A stretch of 64,000 nucleotides of DNA. Origin: Ophioderma brevispina. Lineage: Eukaryota > Echinodermata > Ophiuroidea > Amphilepidida > Ophiodermatidae. This document shows positions 23,567 to 32,655 of this stretch, one piece after another. Made by a program: the position numbers and the translations under genes. The notes beneath the pieces are model-generated. The model did not search any database and had not been told where the DNA came from. It saw only the letters and a program-made list of their open reading frames with translations. Where the stretch lies: positions 1 to 64,000 of the forward strand of contig JAMKCH010019912.1 of NCBI GenBank assembly GCA_023653785.1, given 5' to 3'. The first letter of the stretch is position 1, and every line of letters starts with the position of its first letter.

Positions 23567-24450
23567 GATGCGGACTCAGAGATCTAGAAGGAGCCCAGCA
23601 ACGCATTGTAGCCGGTAGCAGCCAGGTGCAGCCGTCAAGAGCCTCATCTGTGCCGAGGTCTCCGGATTCCTACCGCTCGCCGCCGCCCGGCCGAGTAGTA
23701 CCGCACCGGCCACTGAGTACCACGCTCTCTCACCGTCGGAATACCGTGGTCAACCACGGAGGACGTTCGGGACGGAGGAAAGCCGAGACCGCCGCCCCCC
23801 CAGATCACCGCAGGAGCCACTCGGGGAGCCGTGACCGCCTCCGGGATCACCGCAAGAAGCCGTCCGGGGAAAGCCGGGCAGACGTCCGGGATCACCACAA
23901 GAGCCGTTACGGGAGCCGGAGCCGTCGCCGGGCTCACCGCCAAGAGCCGTTCGGAAGCCGTGGCAGCGGTTTTTTTCGGGATACCGCAAGAGCAGTTCCG
24001 GGAGCAGGAGCAGTCGCCGGGATCACCGCAAGAAGCCGTTACGGAGCGTTGACGCCGTCGGGATCACCGCAAGAGCCATTCGGGAAGCCCGTACGCCGAA
24101 AGAGGAACAAGCCGCAGGGATCCACCGCCAGGGACCAACCCGCCGAGTTACCGACTCTACACCGCCGGATATTGGTCTCCCCATCAGCGGGGGGCCCCAC
24201 CTACACGTTATTACGGCCGGGCCTTACCATTACCGCAAAAGCACTGAGTCAACGCAAGCACAGGAATCACCGCCAGCACCCGGAATCACCGCAAGCACGG
24301 CGTCACCGCAGGCGCCGGGAACACACAAGCACCAGGATCACCGCACAAGGGGGGGGGGCTGGGATACTGCATACACCGTTGGAGGACGGTGACTTCGAAC
24401 TCATGGGTTGGAGGCAAACGAAGATGGTGATCCCACAAGGAAGTAGGTAA
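23564..24450 (+). pseudogene. RS-rich gag-like region of the DIRS-like element (unit 1)
   Basis: After ATGGATGCG (23,564) one frame breaks early. A long frame then runs from about 23,626 to 24,450 (about 274 codons) and is dominated by Arg, Ser, His and Gly, with repeated DHRKSRSGSR-type words. The DNA is a tandem repeat of GGGATCACCGCAAGAGCCGT-like units whose length is close to a multiple of three. All plus frames are therefore open, and an alternative frame reads GITARAVPGAG. A basic, repetitive protein upstream of RT would suit a nucleic-acid-binding Gag, but no Gag domain is recognisable. Frame choice is uncertain. Confidence 0.5.
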
Positions 24451-24543
24451 AACATATGGCAAGCCTTCTCCAAGAGGGCCAAAACCGCTGCTTAGAAGGG
24501 CGGCGATCTTCGGGCACCGTCCCGGCCGTAGCATTCACCTTAG

Positions 24544-24970
24544 TGCTTTGTCTCTCCCTCAAGGAAATCCGACGAGTGGGGCCCGATCCTCAACACGACA
24601 GCGACTCAGCCAGTTTTAAGTCACGCCTCTTCAAGATGGGAGCATATCAGCAGTTCTCAAGCGACTCATTAAGAGCCGGGGGAGCATCCAATCTTGACTT
24701 AAAGGATTGCTTACTACAATCTCCGATACATATGGTGCACACAGGAGTGGGCCGGTTTCCTATATCGCCCGCTCGTTCTATCAGTTCCAGTGCCTCCCGT
24801 GCGGATTGTCGACAGTGTCACGACACATTCACCAGGGTTATAGATGAAGATTGTAGCAGAGTTACTTGGGCGGAGAAGCCATTCGCCTTCGACTAATGGA
24901 ACAATGGCTTTGGCAGCACCCTTCCAGGGAACAACTTGTCAAACAATTCCTTCGCGGAGGCATTCGAGCT
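24544..24970 (+). pseudogene. DIRS-like reverse transcriptase, N-terminal part (unit 1)
   Basis: Ordered RT landmarks are LDLKD (~24,693), with the catalytic Asp box entry, then IHMVHT, then FYQFQCLPCGLS (24,776-24,811), then the position of the metal-binding Asp pair. At that last position this copy reads MEQWLWQ (~24,897) where the full copy reads MDDWLLE (28,660). The frames shift between these landmarks. LDLKDAY and QFxCLPFGL are characteristic of DIRS/Ngaro reverse transcriptases. The protein is cut by the duplication junction and lacks the Asp pair, so it is inactive. Confidence 0.75.
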
Positions 24971-25104
24971 TTTTAAAGGTTGGGGATGAGCAAAATATAA
25001 ACTTAGTTGTGTTATGTGTGGTCTTGATATAAGAAGGCATTTCTTCTCCATTGCTGTGATAAGAATAATATTTTGAAGGTCAAGGTAGTGTTGTTCAAAT
25101 AACA

Positions 25105-25379
25105 ATGGGGGTTATTCTGACACGGGAGACGAACTTTAGACGCTGGGTTTAAACCAGGAGTTCGTCCTACAAGAGGGGAACTTTTTTTCCTTTCAAATAC
25201 TGCAAAGTTAAAGGTAACGGGTGGAGGAAAATTCTCATGGATGGGCTGTCCCAGCCCATCCGTGAGGAATTTTCTCCCAATTACCAGCACAAAAAAATTT
25301 TTTTTTAGAGATGTGTGAAGGACTAACCTGGTTAAAACCAAGGTCTAAAGTTAGTATCCCTTTCAGAATACCAGCAATG
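25105..25379. mobile_element. Foldback MITE, CCTGGGTTTAAACC family (duplicate of 21,319 copy)
   Basis: Same position in the duplicated unit and same arms (GTTATTCTGACACGGGAGAC...CTGGGTTTAAACCAGG...GGTTAAAACCAAGGTCTAAA...TTTCAGAATACCAG). The centre reads CATGGATGGGCTGTCCCAGC. It arrived by duplication, not by independent insertion. Confidence 0.85.
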
Positions 25380-25933
25380 TTAATTAAATAAATTGCGAGT
25401 GTTCATTCCTCTACTAATAGACACCTAACCGAATCTTGGTATGAGTACCATGAACTTTTATACCTGGGGACCATTAAGATAAATCCTCTTACCTATTTCC
25501 GCGTACAGATATTTTTTGCGATTTTAACAGTTTGCCAAATACGCGAGAATTAATTTCACAGTTATTGACATCTATGCAATACAAATCTATTGGAAAATTT
25601 ATTTTCGCGCGGTTGTATTTTTGGTTTTTATGTTCACTCCACGAAATTCGCGAAAAATAAAAAACCTCGCGAAAACTTCCACTAGTCAGTGATATCCAAA
25701 GCCACTACCTCTCTTGGTGGTCACAGGGAGTTCCTCCTGAGCGCTTCTGAAACTTTCCCAATATAAATATTTAATAAAACACGTATATATGGATTCGTCA
25801 AAGAAACAAAAATTGGAAAGAGGAAGTCGGGCGATGTGTTGTATTCATTTCTTCAAACACTGCTACTCTCGGCATGGCAGTAAAGTGGGGAGGGAAAATG
25901 ATACAGGATTGATTGATCTGAACTTGCTATATG

Positions 25934-26095
25934 CAATCACATACATCGCCTAGTACGTTCCCATTCAAGCCTGAAATTAATGCCTTTTAATTTTATATGC
26001 TCATTAGCAAATCCAACGATACCCACTGTTAAATTTGGCAACCCCTGAGTGCGCACCGTCAGGGCCAATGATCTAGCAACACTGACTTCTCATTT
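25934..26095 (+). repeat. DIRS-like left inverted terminal repeat (unit 2)
   Basis: TTAATGCCTTTTAATTTT, GATACCCACTGTTAAATTTG, CTGAGTGCGCAC and ATCTAGCAACACTGACTTCT match the reverse complement of 31,011-31,177. Identity is interrupted by single-base indels. Confidence 0.85.
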
Positions 26096-26684
26096 TGCTA
26101 CGCCTAATAGAAAGTTGTGTGTTCTTATGTGCCTTGAGAAGTGTGCAACTTCAGAGGATTTTGAGCGTTACTTCCACCTATATACCCATAACTACGTGTT
26201 CTACGCATTTTTTGACAATTTTGGTTTCGGTTTGCTGCTTCAGCCATCCCAATTTGTTTGCCAAAAAAACTGCGTCAGTTTAGGTGAGTCAGTGGTGTGT
26301 ACTTTCGCAAAAAGATGGCGGCTAGTACATGTGATACAAGTGTCTACCTCGGTTGGACCCCTTCAAGTAATTCCCACATTCATCTAGCGCGTGAGTTGGG
26401 GAGCTTAGTATGCTAGATGGTTCCTGAGAATTTTATCTCGCTTTTTCATCGGCTTACTTTGCTGTTTTCGCGGTCAATCTTCACACGCTATTCTAACGGT
26501 TAAGTACCGGGTACGGCGCCATTAAGGTTAGTCGCCATCTGCGCCGAAAGGTTCAAACTCGGGTTCTGCAGGAGATCATGGTTTCGCCCATCGGCTTCAT
26601 GTGCAACGGGGCGGTTGTTGTTTGAGCCCCCCGCTGCCACTGTGGATTGGGTCTGCGGGCAGCTTATGGTCTCCCGTCACGGGG

Positions 26685-27160
26685 CACACTACCGTTATTA
26701 CGGCCGGGCCTTTACCGTTCATGGGAATACTTAGACTGGTGACTCTTTTTCAGCGGCCATTGGATATTTTACCGGTGGACTTTTAACCCGCGTAGACTCA
26801 TTTGGTTCGAACTAAACATCGGCGGTGCGATACGGCAAGTTTCGTTCAATATTTCACATGACCCCGAAACCGGAAAGTACGTGCTTTCTATGGGAGTTAG
26901 GGACTCAACCGCGTTTTTCCTTCGGTTTTCCGTTTGCGGGGGCTCCACTACCGTTGTCCCACGGCCGGCCTTACCTTATGGGGGATTTTGCCGAGAACTT
27001 TTTCCGGGGCCATTGAATTTTTTGCCGACCGATATGTTAACGCTTACCCGTATTTGGTTCTAAACATCGGCGGTTCGATATACAATCATCCCATTCATCC
27101 ATTTTCAATCATCCCCGAAATCGGATTTAGTACGTGTTTTCTTATGGGAGGTAGGCTCCA
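26685..27160 (+). repeat. Leader tandem repeat of the DIRS-like element (unit 2)
   Basis: Two ~260-bp copies as in unit 1: ACTACCGTTATTACGGCCGG (26,690) with GGCGGTGCGATACGG, and CTACCGTTGTCCCACGGCCG (~26,947) with GGCGGTTCGATA. Each is followed by CCCGAAA-CGGA and TATGGGAG. The frames are not conserved between units. Confidence 0.75.
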
Positions 27161-27339
27161 GCGGGGATTTTTTGCATTTGAGTGGGCATATCGGTTCAAC
27201 TAGGTTGGTTTTGGGGCTAGGATGCGGACTCATTGTATGCATAGGCTAGCTTGTACTAGAGGAGATCTACAGGGGTATGGTTCCTTAAAGTTTCTAACCG
27301 ACTTGAGTTCTCTCTCCTGTGTCTTTCCCCAGATAAGAC

Positions 27340-27860
27340 ATGGATTTCGACTAGAGACCGAGAAGGAGCCCAGAAACCCAAGTGTAGCCGTAGAAGCCAG
27401 GATAGCAGCCGTCACGAGCCGCATCTGTTGACGAGGGGGTCTCGGATTCCCGCTCACCGCCGACCGAGTACCGCACCGTCCACTGAGTACACGCTACTCA
27501 AAAGTAGGAAACGGGGTCACCACTGGAGGCCGTTAGGGAAGCCGAGACCGCGCCACCCGATCACAGCCCAGGAGCCAATAGGGAGCCCGTGTGACGCCGC
27601 GAGATCACCGCAAGAGCCGTTCCGGGAAAGACGTGGCAGACGTCGGGATCACCACAAGAGCAGTTCCGGGAGCCGGAAGCCGTCGCCGGGATCACCGCAC
27701 GCGCCGTTCCGGAAGCCGTGGCAGCCGTCGGGATCACCGTAAGAGCCGCTCGGAAAGCCGGGACCGCCGTCGCCGGGCGGGATCACGGAACAAGAGCCGT
27801 TCCGGGAGCCGTGGAACCGCCGTCGGGGATCACCGAAAGAGCAATAAGGGGAGCCGTTAA
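27340..27860 (+). pseudogene. RS-rich gag-like region of the DIRS-like element (unit 2)
   Basis: Begins at ATGGAT (27,340) after a conserved pyrimidine tract and CAG. The best frame (27,591-27,860) reads as Arg/Ser dipeptide-rich, e.g. RRDHRKSRSESRDRRRRAG and KSRSGSRG, encoded by a ~36-42-bp tandem repeat. The repeat number differs from unit 1. It is a plausible nucleic-acid-binding Gag analogue with no recognisable domain, and frameshifts break it before the RT. Confidence 0.5.
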
Positions 27861-28264
27861 TCGCCCGAGACGGAACGCCGCGTGATCACCGCAGGACACC
27901 AGCCGAGATACCGAATCTTCCACCGCGGATATTGGTATCCCATCAGCGGGGCCCACTCCGTTATTAAGCCGGCGCCTCCTTACAATTTACCCGCAAGAAC
28001 TGGAGTCAAAGCAAGCACCGGAATCACCGCAAGCACCGGAATCACCGCAAGAACGAGGTACCGACAGGCGCGGGATAATCACAAGCACCAGGATCACCGC
28101 AAGGGGGGGGGGGGAGGGATACTTCATTACACCGTTGGAGGGACGGTGATTCGAACTCATGGTTCTGCGCCACACGAAAGATGGTGCTCCCCAAGGACGA
28201 AACAGATGGCAAGAGCCCTTCTCCAAGAGGCCAAACCGCGGTGCTTCAGAAGGCGGCGATCCTA

Positions 28265-28905
28265 GGGCACAGTCCCGCTGGCAGTCGTATAGCATTCACC
28301 CAGCGTTTGTCTCTCAAGGAAATCCGACGAGTAACGCCCGATCCTCAACACGAAAGGCTCAAGCCAGTTCTTAAGTCAAGCCTCTTAAAGATGGGGAGCC
28401 TACAGCAGTTCTCAAGGGGACTCATCAGACAGGGGAGCATCCACTCTTGACTTAGAGGCTGCTTATTTCCACTCTACGATACATTGTCACAACAGGTGGG
28501 GGAAGTGGCTCGGTTTCCTATATCGAGCGCTCGTTCTATCAGTTCCAGTGCCTCCCGTCCGGATTATCGAACAGTGGTCCCGCAAATTCCCAGGATAAGT
28601 GAAGATGTAGCCGAAGTTTACTTGGGAGTGGAGGAGAAGAAACGCCATTCGCCTTGCTAATGGACGACTGGCTCTTGGAAGCCAGACCTTCCAGGGAAAA
28701 CTCCAACAACTCCTTCGCGGGGCATCGACTTTTAAAGGGCGACACTGATCTTCAAGCGGGAAATAGCGTTTCCGACCGCGAGCGCATCGAATTACGATGC
28801 AGGCGAGGGATCCTCATGAAAAATCAATTGACTACTGGGCTTCTCAGACAGTATTTCTGCCAAAGGTGGTATCACGCCGCAGACTTCGAATGCAAAGTCG
28901 TATAA
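28265..28905 (+). pseudogene. DIRS-like reverse transcriptase (full copy)
   Basis: The RT copies element RNA. Visible pieces are LLKMGSLQQFSRGLI (~28,384), FYQFQCLP (~28,533), and the metal-binding box MDDWLLEARPSRE (28,660). A region follows equivalent to the thumb/RNase H link, with an LRMQSR/ RMRPLQ-like piece near 28,877. The DDW form of the YxDD box is typical of DIRS/Ngaro elements. The protein is split over at least three frames. Unlike the half-copy, the Asp pair is intact. Confidence 0.8.
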
Positions 28906-29129
28906 CATGCTGTCTATCGCGGTTCATTTCAATATTCAGCCGAGGACGGAGAATTCAAGATACTCTGACGTCCACACGCAAAGAGGCGATAGCGTCGGTG
29001 GCATTCTGCGGATAATCTCCGCGGGACGAAAACTAATAATCAAACCATCATCTTTCATTCCCAGGAGGGACGCATTCTAGAGAGCGGTGGGGAAACAACC
29101 CCGTAGGAGGACACTCGCCTATCGGGACT

Positions 29130-29580
29130 CGGACAAGGACGTTGACCAAGTATCACATTATCACGTTGGAGATGTGGGCTCTGTTTATTGGCCGGAGGAG
29201 GCTACTATCCAGTGGTTTCAAGGGAGGTAACGTCCTAGCCGGTACGACTAAATGCGTCGTCTCCTACTTAACAAGCAGAGAGGATCCGGGAGTCGCAGCA
29301 TTTGCCTACGACAATCCTGGCGTGGTTGTCTCCGTCATCAGGACCACCCGGACGACCATCCATTTCCAGGGGGAGAAAACCCCTGGCAGATTGCCCTGTC
29401 GAGGAAAAGGAACAGCCGGGCAAGGCAGGACCTTGAAGAGTCCGGGGGAGTTGGTGGAGTAGCACCGCATCCCAATATGCAGAATGGCTCTTACGGGCTG
29501 GATCACCCCCACGGGAACCTGTTCGCAAGCCGCCTCAAACGCCGAGGCTTCGACATTATGCCGTGGACCAGGACTCCCCC
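29130..29580 (+). pseudogene. DIRS-like RNase H domain
   Basis: In successive frames the sequence gives HIITLEMWALFI (~29,155), VLAGTTKCVVSYL (~29,233), a TIHFQGEK stretch (~29,357), then in the next frame LSRKRNSRA (~29,399) and finally LFASRLKRRG with MPWTR (~29,520-29,570). The E-W-A helix, the D/N-T-VVSYLNK strand and the ADxLSR end follow the order seen in DIRS-type RNase H, which degrades the RNA strand of the hybrid. It is broken by frameshifts. Confidence 0.8.
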
Positions 29581-29589
29581 ACCGGAATC

Positions 29590-29705
29590 TTCCCCCCGTG
29601 ACCATCGGGTGCCCCACTACCGTTCTTACGGCCAGGCCTTACCGTTCACAGGAATACTTACATTGATAATACTTTCTCCCAGCGGCAATCACCCTACCGC
29701 CATCT
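29590..29705 (+). repeat. Leader module repeated before the recombinase domain
   Basis: ACCATCGGGTGCCCCACTAC, CGTTCTTACGGCCAGGCCTT and ACCGTTCACAGGAATACTTA, then a TTTTCCCAGCGGC-like piece, reproduce about 100 bp of the leader (22,885-22,990; 26,680-26,770). A shorter version sits between the gag-like region and RT (24,190-24,235; 27,945-27,990). The same module therefore punctuates the element three times. Confidence 0.7.
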
Positions 29706-29759
29706 GATGAGAGGCAAGGCGACTACAACAAGGAGGGATTTAGAATTCCACAGGTCAAG

Positions 29760-30568
29760 CCCGGTAACGAGTGCAGGGAATCGCCAAGTGACCATCGGCG
29801 AGCAATTCTCTCAGCCATCCAATGGGATTGGGCGGAGGCGTCACCGGAACATCTGTTGTCTAGCTCGCAAGCGCTTCATGATGAATCTTCAGGGAACGCT
29901 GCAGCAACGGCCGCCCGATCGATCTCTAGTGCCAGCGTGGGACCTGCCATCAGTACTCCAGCATCTCTACAGTCCTCCTTAGAAGCTCTTCTCCAGGCCG
30001 TCTTAGCGGGACACCACCAAGAGGAGACTATCTTCCGGTCGCCGCAGCAATTCAGGCAAAGGAGTATCGGACACCCTTGATTTGCCTGATAGCAGGAATC
30101 ATCTCACCTTCACAGGGAAACGCGCTCCCGCTTCTTCCCGATCGGCTACCTGGGCCAAGGATCAATCTTCTCAAGCTTCACTCACGCCGTTCATCCTCCC
30201 AGATCTCCGCCAAGCTTCAGTTACGCGATGAAGGACCCTGGTGTCCAGTTAGAGCCCTGAAGTTTTACCTCAGCAAGTCTCAGCCCTTTATAGGGGGGCT
30301 CACGACAAACTCTTCCTCACAACTCAGAAGCGTTTCGCCCGGCCTCCAAGACGACATCAGCCAGATGGATAGTGGCAGTCATAAAGGAGAGCATAGCTAG
30401 TACGGGGGTTCATCTTGCGGGGACGCACATATGAGCTCACGACATATAAGATCTCAGGCAGGGATGCTTGGGCCTCTACAGGGGGGGAGATTCTATACAA
30501 GAGATAGGGACGCCATGGTGAGGGCTTGTTCTTCTACATTCCATCAAGTTTATCTCCGAGATTCCTAG
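29760..30568 (+). pseudogene. DIRS-like tyrosine recombinase
   Basis: The recombinase inserts the circular DNA intermediate. Pieces in order are RSLVPAWDLPSVLQHLYSPP (~29,921-29,980), a pre-catalytic RAL-FYL segment (~30,250), and LFLTTQKRF with KTTSARWIVAVIKE (~30,313-30,390). Next is an RHIRSQA segment (30,440-30,460) fitting the His-x-x-Arg box, and TFHQVYLRDS ending in TAG (30,536-30,568), whose Tyr codon at 30,551-30,553 sits where the catalytic tyrosine belongs. Frameshifts separate the pieces. Its position after RNase H is as in DIRS1 and Ngaro. Confidence 0.8.
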
Positions 30569-31010
30569 TACGCAGCGGTTGGATGGCAGCTAGGATCCTG
30601 TCTCCAGCTACATCTTAATCACAGCAAACTTCCACATCTTCCAAGTCGCCAACACAGCTCCCAGTAGCACTTACCCACTGAGAGGCGGTACGGCATTGTC
30701 ATATGTTGTTCAACCTCGTCCCGGCGAAATCATATCACCATAGCTCTGCTTGCCGTTTTGGCCCGAGCACTCTGGTTTCCGGGTTGACTCTACCATTTGC
30801 AATCTGTGGCATTAATTCAGGCTTGAATGGGAACTTACTAGGAGATGTAGGTGATGACCATCTCCCCGGGAGAGTCCATAGCACCATACTCTCCGTATAA
30901 TACCATTCACGCCTGACGCTCCCCCCCTGTCCGGGCCGTTGAGCCGCCCAGTACGGGGCTCACGGTGTTGTTCGCTCCCCGCCGTGGAGTCAACCCGGTG
31001 GAACGAGCAT
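30569..31010 (+). other. DIRS-like 3' untranslated/internal region
   Basis: Between the recombinase stop and the right terminal repeat. In DIRS-group elements this is where an internal complementary region that joins the two ends is found. I could not verify complementarity to both outer ends by eye. Confidence 0.4.
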
Positions 31011-31177
31011 ACCAAAAATGATCCAGAAGTCAGGGTTGCTAGATCATGCACCGACGTGTGCGCACTCAGTGGTTGCCAAATTTTACAGAGGGTATCGTAG
31101 GGATATTGCTAAATTGAGGTAGAAAATGAAAAGGCATTAAGTCAGGTTGAATGTAAGTATACGGAGATTATGGTGAT
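31011..31177 (-). repeat. DIRS-like right inverted terminal repeat
   Basis: The reverse complement reads TGACTTCTGGATC, then CTAGCAACCCTGACTTC, GAGTGCGCACACGTCGG, GTAAAATTTGGCAACCACTG, CAATTTAGCAATATCCCTAC and TGACTTAATGCCTTTTCATT, ending with ATCACC. It matches both left repeats (22,137 and 25,934). Confidence 0.85.
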
Positions 31178-31436
31178 ATGACTATCCCCTGGGGAGAGGG
31201 GAATATCTGACCGAAAGCAAATATTTCATATGTGCGGAAGAGATATAGTTTTGTTTTCAAAAGGCAGTGTTGATGATCATTTATAAAACAACATAAAGTT
31301 CATGACCAAAAGGAAAGGATAAAGGGGGAAGTGTCACACCCAGGTTACCTTCTGCACCTCAAAATATCTTGGCAGTATCTGTCATGTAGATGGTCAGATA
31401 GCATTATATTATTGAAAACACCTCTACCTGCCCATA

Positions 31437-31752
31437 CAGACTGGGATGCTTAGAGTTTGTACAGTATGAAGCCAACACCGATTTCTTTCACTGGTAAAAG
31501 CTAACTCATGGAGCAGGGCCCGGTGATTAGCCGTTAGCAGCTTTGATTGGCTCTAATCACCGAGTCAGAGTGAAATTAACTACACACGGAAGTGGGAGGT
31601 GTGGGAATTGGCGGGGGGGACTTCGTTTAAGGACATTAATGACTTATCATGCAGGTGTGATGACTATTAGGAAGGGCATGGGCAAACTTGTTGATAAAGA
31701 TGGATAACTCCACTTCAATTGTGTTTTGTTAATTTAATGAACAGAAACTGTC
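31437..31752 (+). repeat. Duplicated host segment, copy without insertion (empty site)
   Basis: CAGACTGGGATGCTTAGAGT, GCTAACTCATGGAGCAGGGC, TTAGCAGCTTTGATTGGCTC, AGAGTGAAATTAACTACACA and GGGCATGGGCAAACTTGTTG run uninterrupted. The same words occur at 31,888-31,995 and 35,048-35,269, but there split by the foldback element. This copy therefore shows the pre-insertion arrangement (GCC-GTTAGCAG-CTTTG). Confidence 0.85.
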
Positions 31753-31887
31753 AGAGATGTAATTTTCCCGGAAAATTGGCCTTGAAATTAAATAAACAAA
31801 AATTTGGAAAATGTTAAAAAAAAAATATATTTTTTTTTTCAAAGTTTTTTTTTTTTTTCCAATTTTGGGATAAGGGTTTTTAATTAT

Positions 31888-31995
31888 CAGACTGGGATGC
31901 TTAGAGTTTGTACAGGACTCCCACCCCGTGAGCAACATTTTCTTTCACGAGTAGAGGCTAACTCATTGTAGCAGGGCCCGTTGATAGCCATAGCG
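31888..31995 (+). repeat. Duplicated host segment, left part of filled site
   Basis: CAGACTGGGATGCTTAGAGT...GGCTAACTCATTGTAGCAGG...GATAGCCATAGCG runs directly into the foldback element. Its continuation is found at 35,048. TAGCG immediately precedes the element and immediately follows it, so it may be part of a short target duplication. Confidence 0.8.
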
Positions 31996-31999
31996 GAGG

Positions 32000-32655
32000 T
32001 ATGAAGTTTACTCCAATATGGGAGGGTCTGCGCCCCCGCAAAAAACTCAATATCGGAGTTCCGCGGATAATACGCAGACACTCCAAAATCGGAGGTCTGC
32101 GGACACGTAAAAACTCCAAAAAATAGGAGTTCTGCGTGATCTTTTAAATCTTTATTTATATTCAACACTCCAAATCGGAGATTAGTAGTTTCTGCGTATA
32201 ATACGACACACTCCAAAATAGGAGGGTCTGCGGACATCGCAAAACTTCCAAAATCGGAGGGTTTGCGTGTATCTTTAAATATTAATTATGTAATTCAAAC
32301 ACTCCAATATCGGAGTTTCAGCGTATAATACGCATACACTCCAAAATCGGCGGGTCTGCGGACATCGCAAAAACTCCAAAATCGGAGGTTTCTGCGATCT
32401 TTAAATATTATTATTTATATTTCAAAACACTCCATATCGGAGTTTCAGCCTATAATACGCACACACTCCAAAATCGTAGGGTCTGCGTACATCGCAAAAA
32501 CTCCAAATGGGGGAGGTTCGCGTATCTTTCAATATTAGTCTTTATATTCAAACACTCCAATAACGGAGTTTCAGCGTATAATCGCACACACTCCAAAATC
32601 TGGAGGGTCTGCGCCAATCGCCAAAACCCAAATCGTCGCAGGGTCTGCATTAAGT
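32000..32655 (+). repeat. Foldback element, left tandem-repeat arm
   Basis: About five ~125-135-bp units. Each contains three mini-palindromes of the CTCC-AAWATC-GGAG type and a GCGTATAATACGC near-palindrome, joined by TCTTTAAATATTATTATTTA and ACATCGCAAAAACTCC spacers. The minus-strand frames over it (31,887-32,237; 32,450-32,659) merely read the repeat as ILECVxLYAET-like words and are not genes. Confidence 0.9.

Larger units (their letters stand above)
21185..24970 (+). repeat. Tandem duplication, unit 1 (3.79 kb)
   Basis: This unit and the next (24,971-28,731) align collinearly from AAAGGTTGG-ATGAGCAAA onward. They cover host flank, a foldback MITE, the DIRS-like inverted terminal repeat, leader, RS-rich region and the first half of RT. 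TTTTAAAGG stands at 21,185-21,193, at the junction 24,971-24,979 and at 28,732-28,740, i.e. at both breakpoints and the join. Because the unit includes DNA outside the retroelement, the duplication happened after insertion. Confidence 0.85.
22137..24970 (+). mobile_element. DIRS-like retrotransposon, 5' half-copy (truncated by duplication junction)
   Basis: Collinear with the first 2.8 kb of the full copy at 25,934-31,177. It has the left inverted terminal repeat, a GC-rich leader, the RS-rich region and RT up to the box that reads MDDW in the full copy. Here that box reads MEQW. The homology ends exactly at the TTTTAAAGG junction, so the missing RNase H and recombinase parts were never part of this unit rather than lost later. 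Confidence 0.8.
24971..28731 (+). repeat. Tandem duplication, unit 2 (3.76 kb)
   Basis: Collinear second copy of 21,185-24,970, differing by many single-base insertions, deletions and substitutions. It continues past 28,740 into the rest of the DIRS-like element, where unit 1 stops. The excess of one-base indels suggests part of this stretch derives from lightly corrected long reads. Confidence 0.85.
25934..31177 (+). mobile_element. DIRS-like tyrosine-recombinase retrotransposon, full-length degenerate copy
   Basis: About 5.2 kb bounded by inverted terminal repeats (25,934-26,095 and 31,011-31,177). In order it holds a GC-rich leader with internal repeats, an RS-rich gag-like region, RT, RNase H and a tyrosine recombinase, and no DDE integrase or LTR. 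This order and the inverted ends fit the DIRS order. These elements replicate through a circular intermediate and integrate by recombinase without target duplication, and indeed none is visible. Frameshifts run throughout. Some may be sequencing errors, but the number argues that this copy is dead. An internal complementary region was not resolved. Confidence 0.85.
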
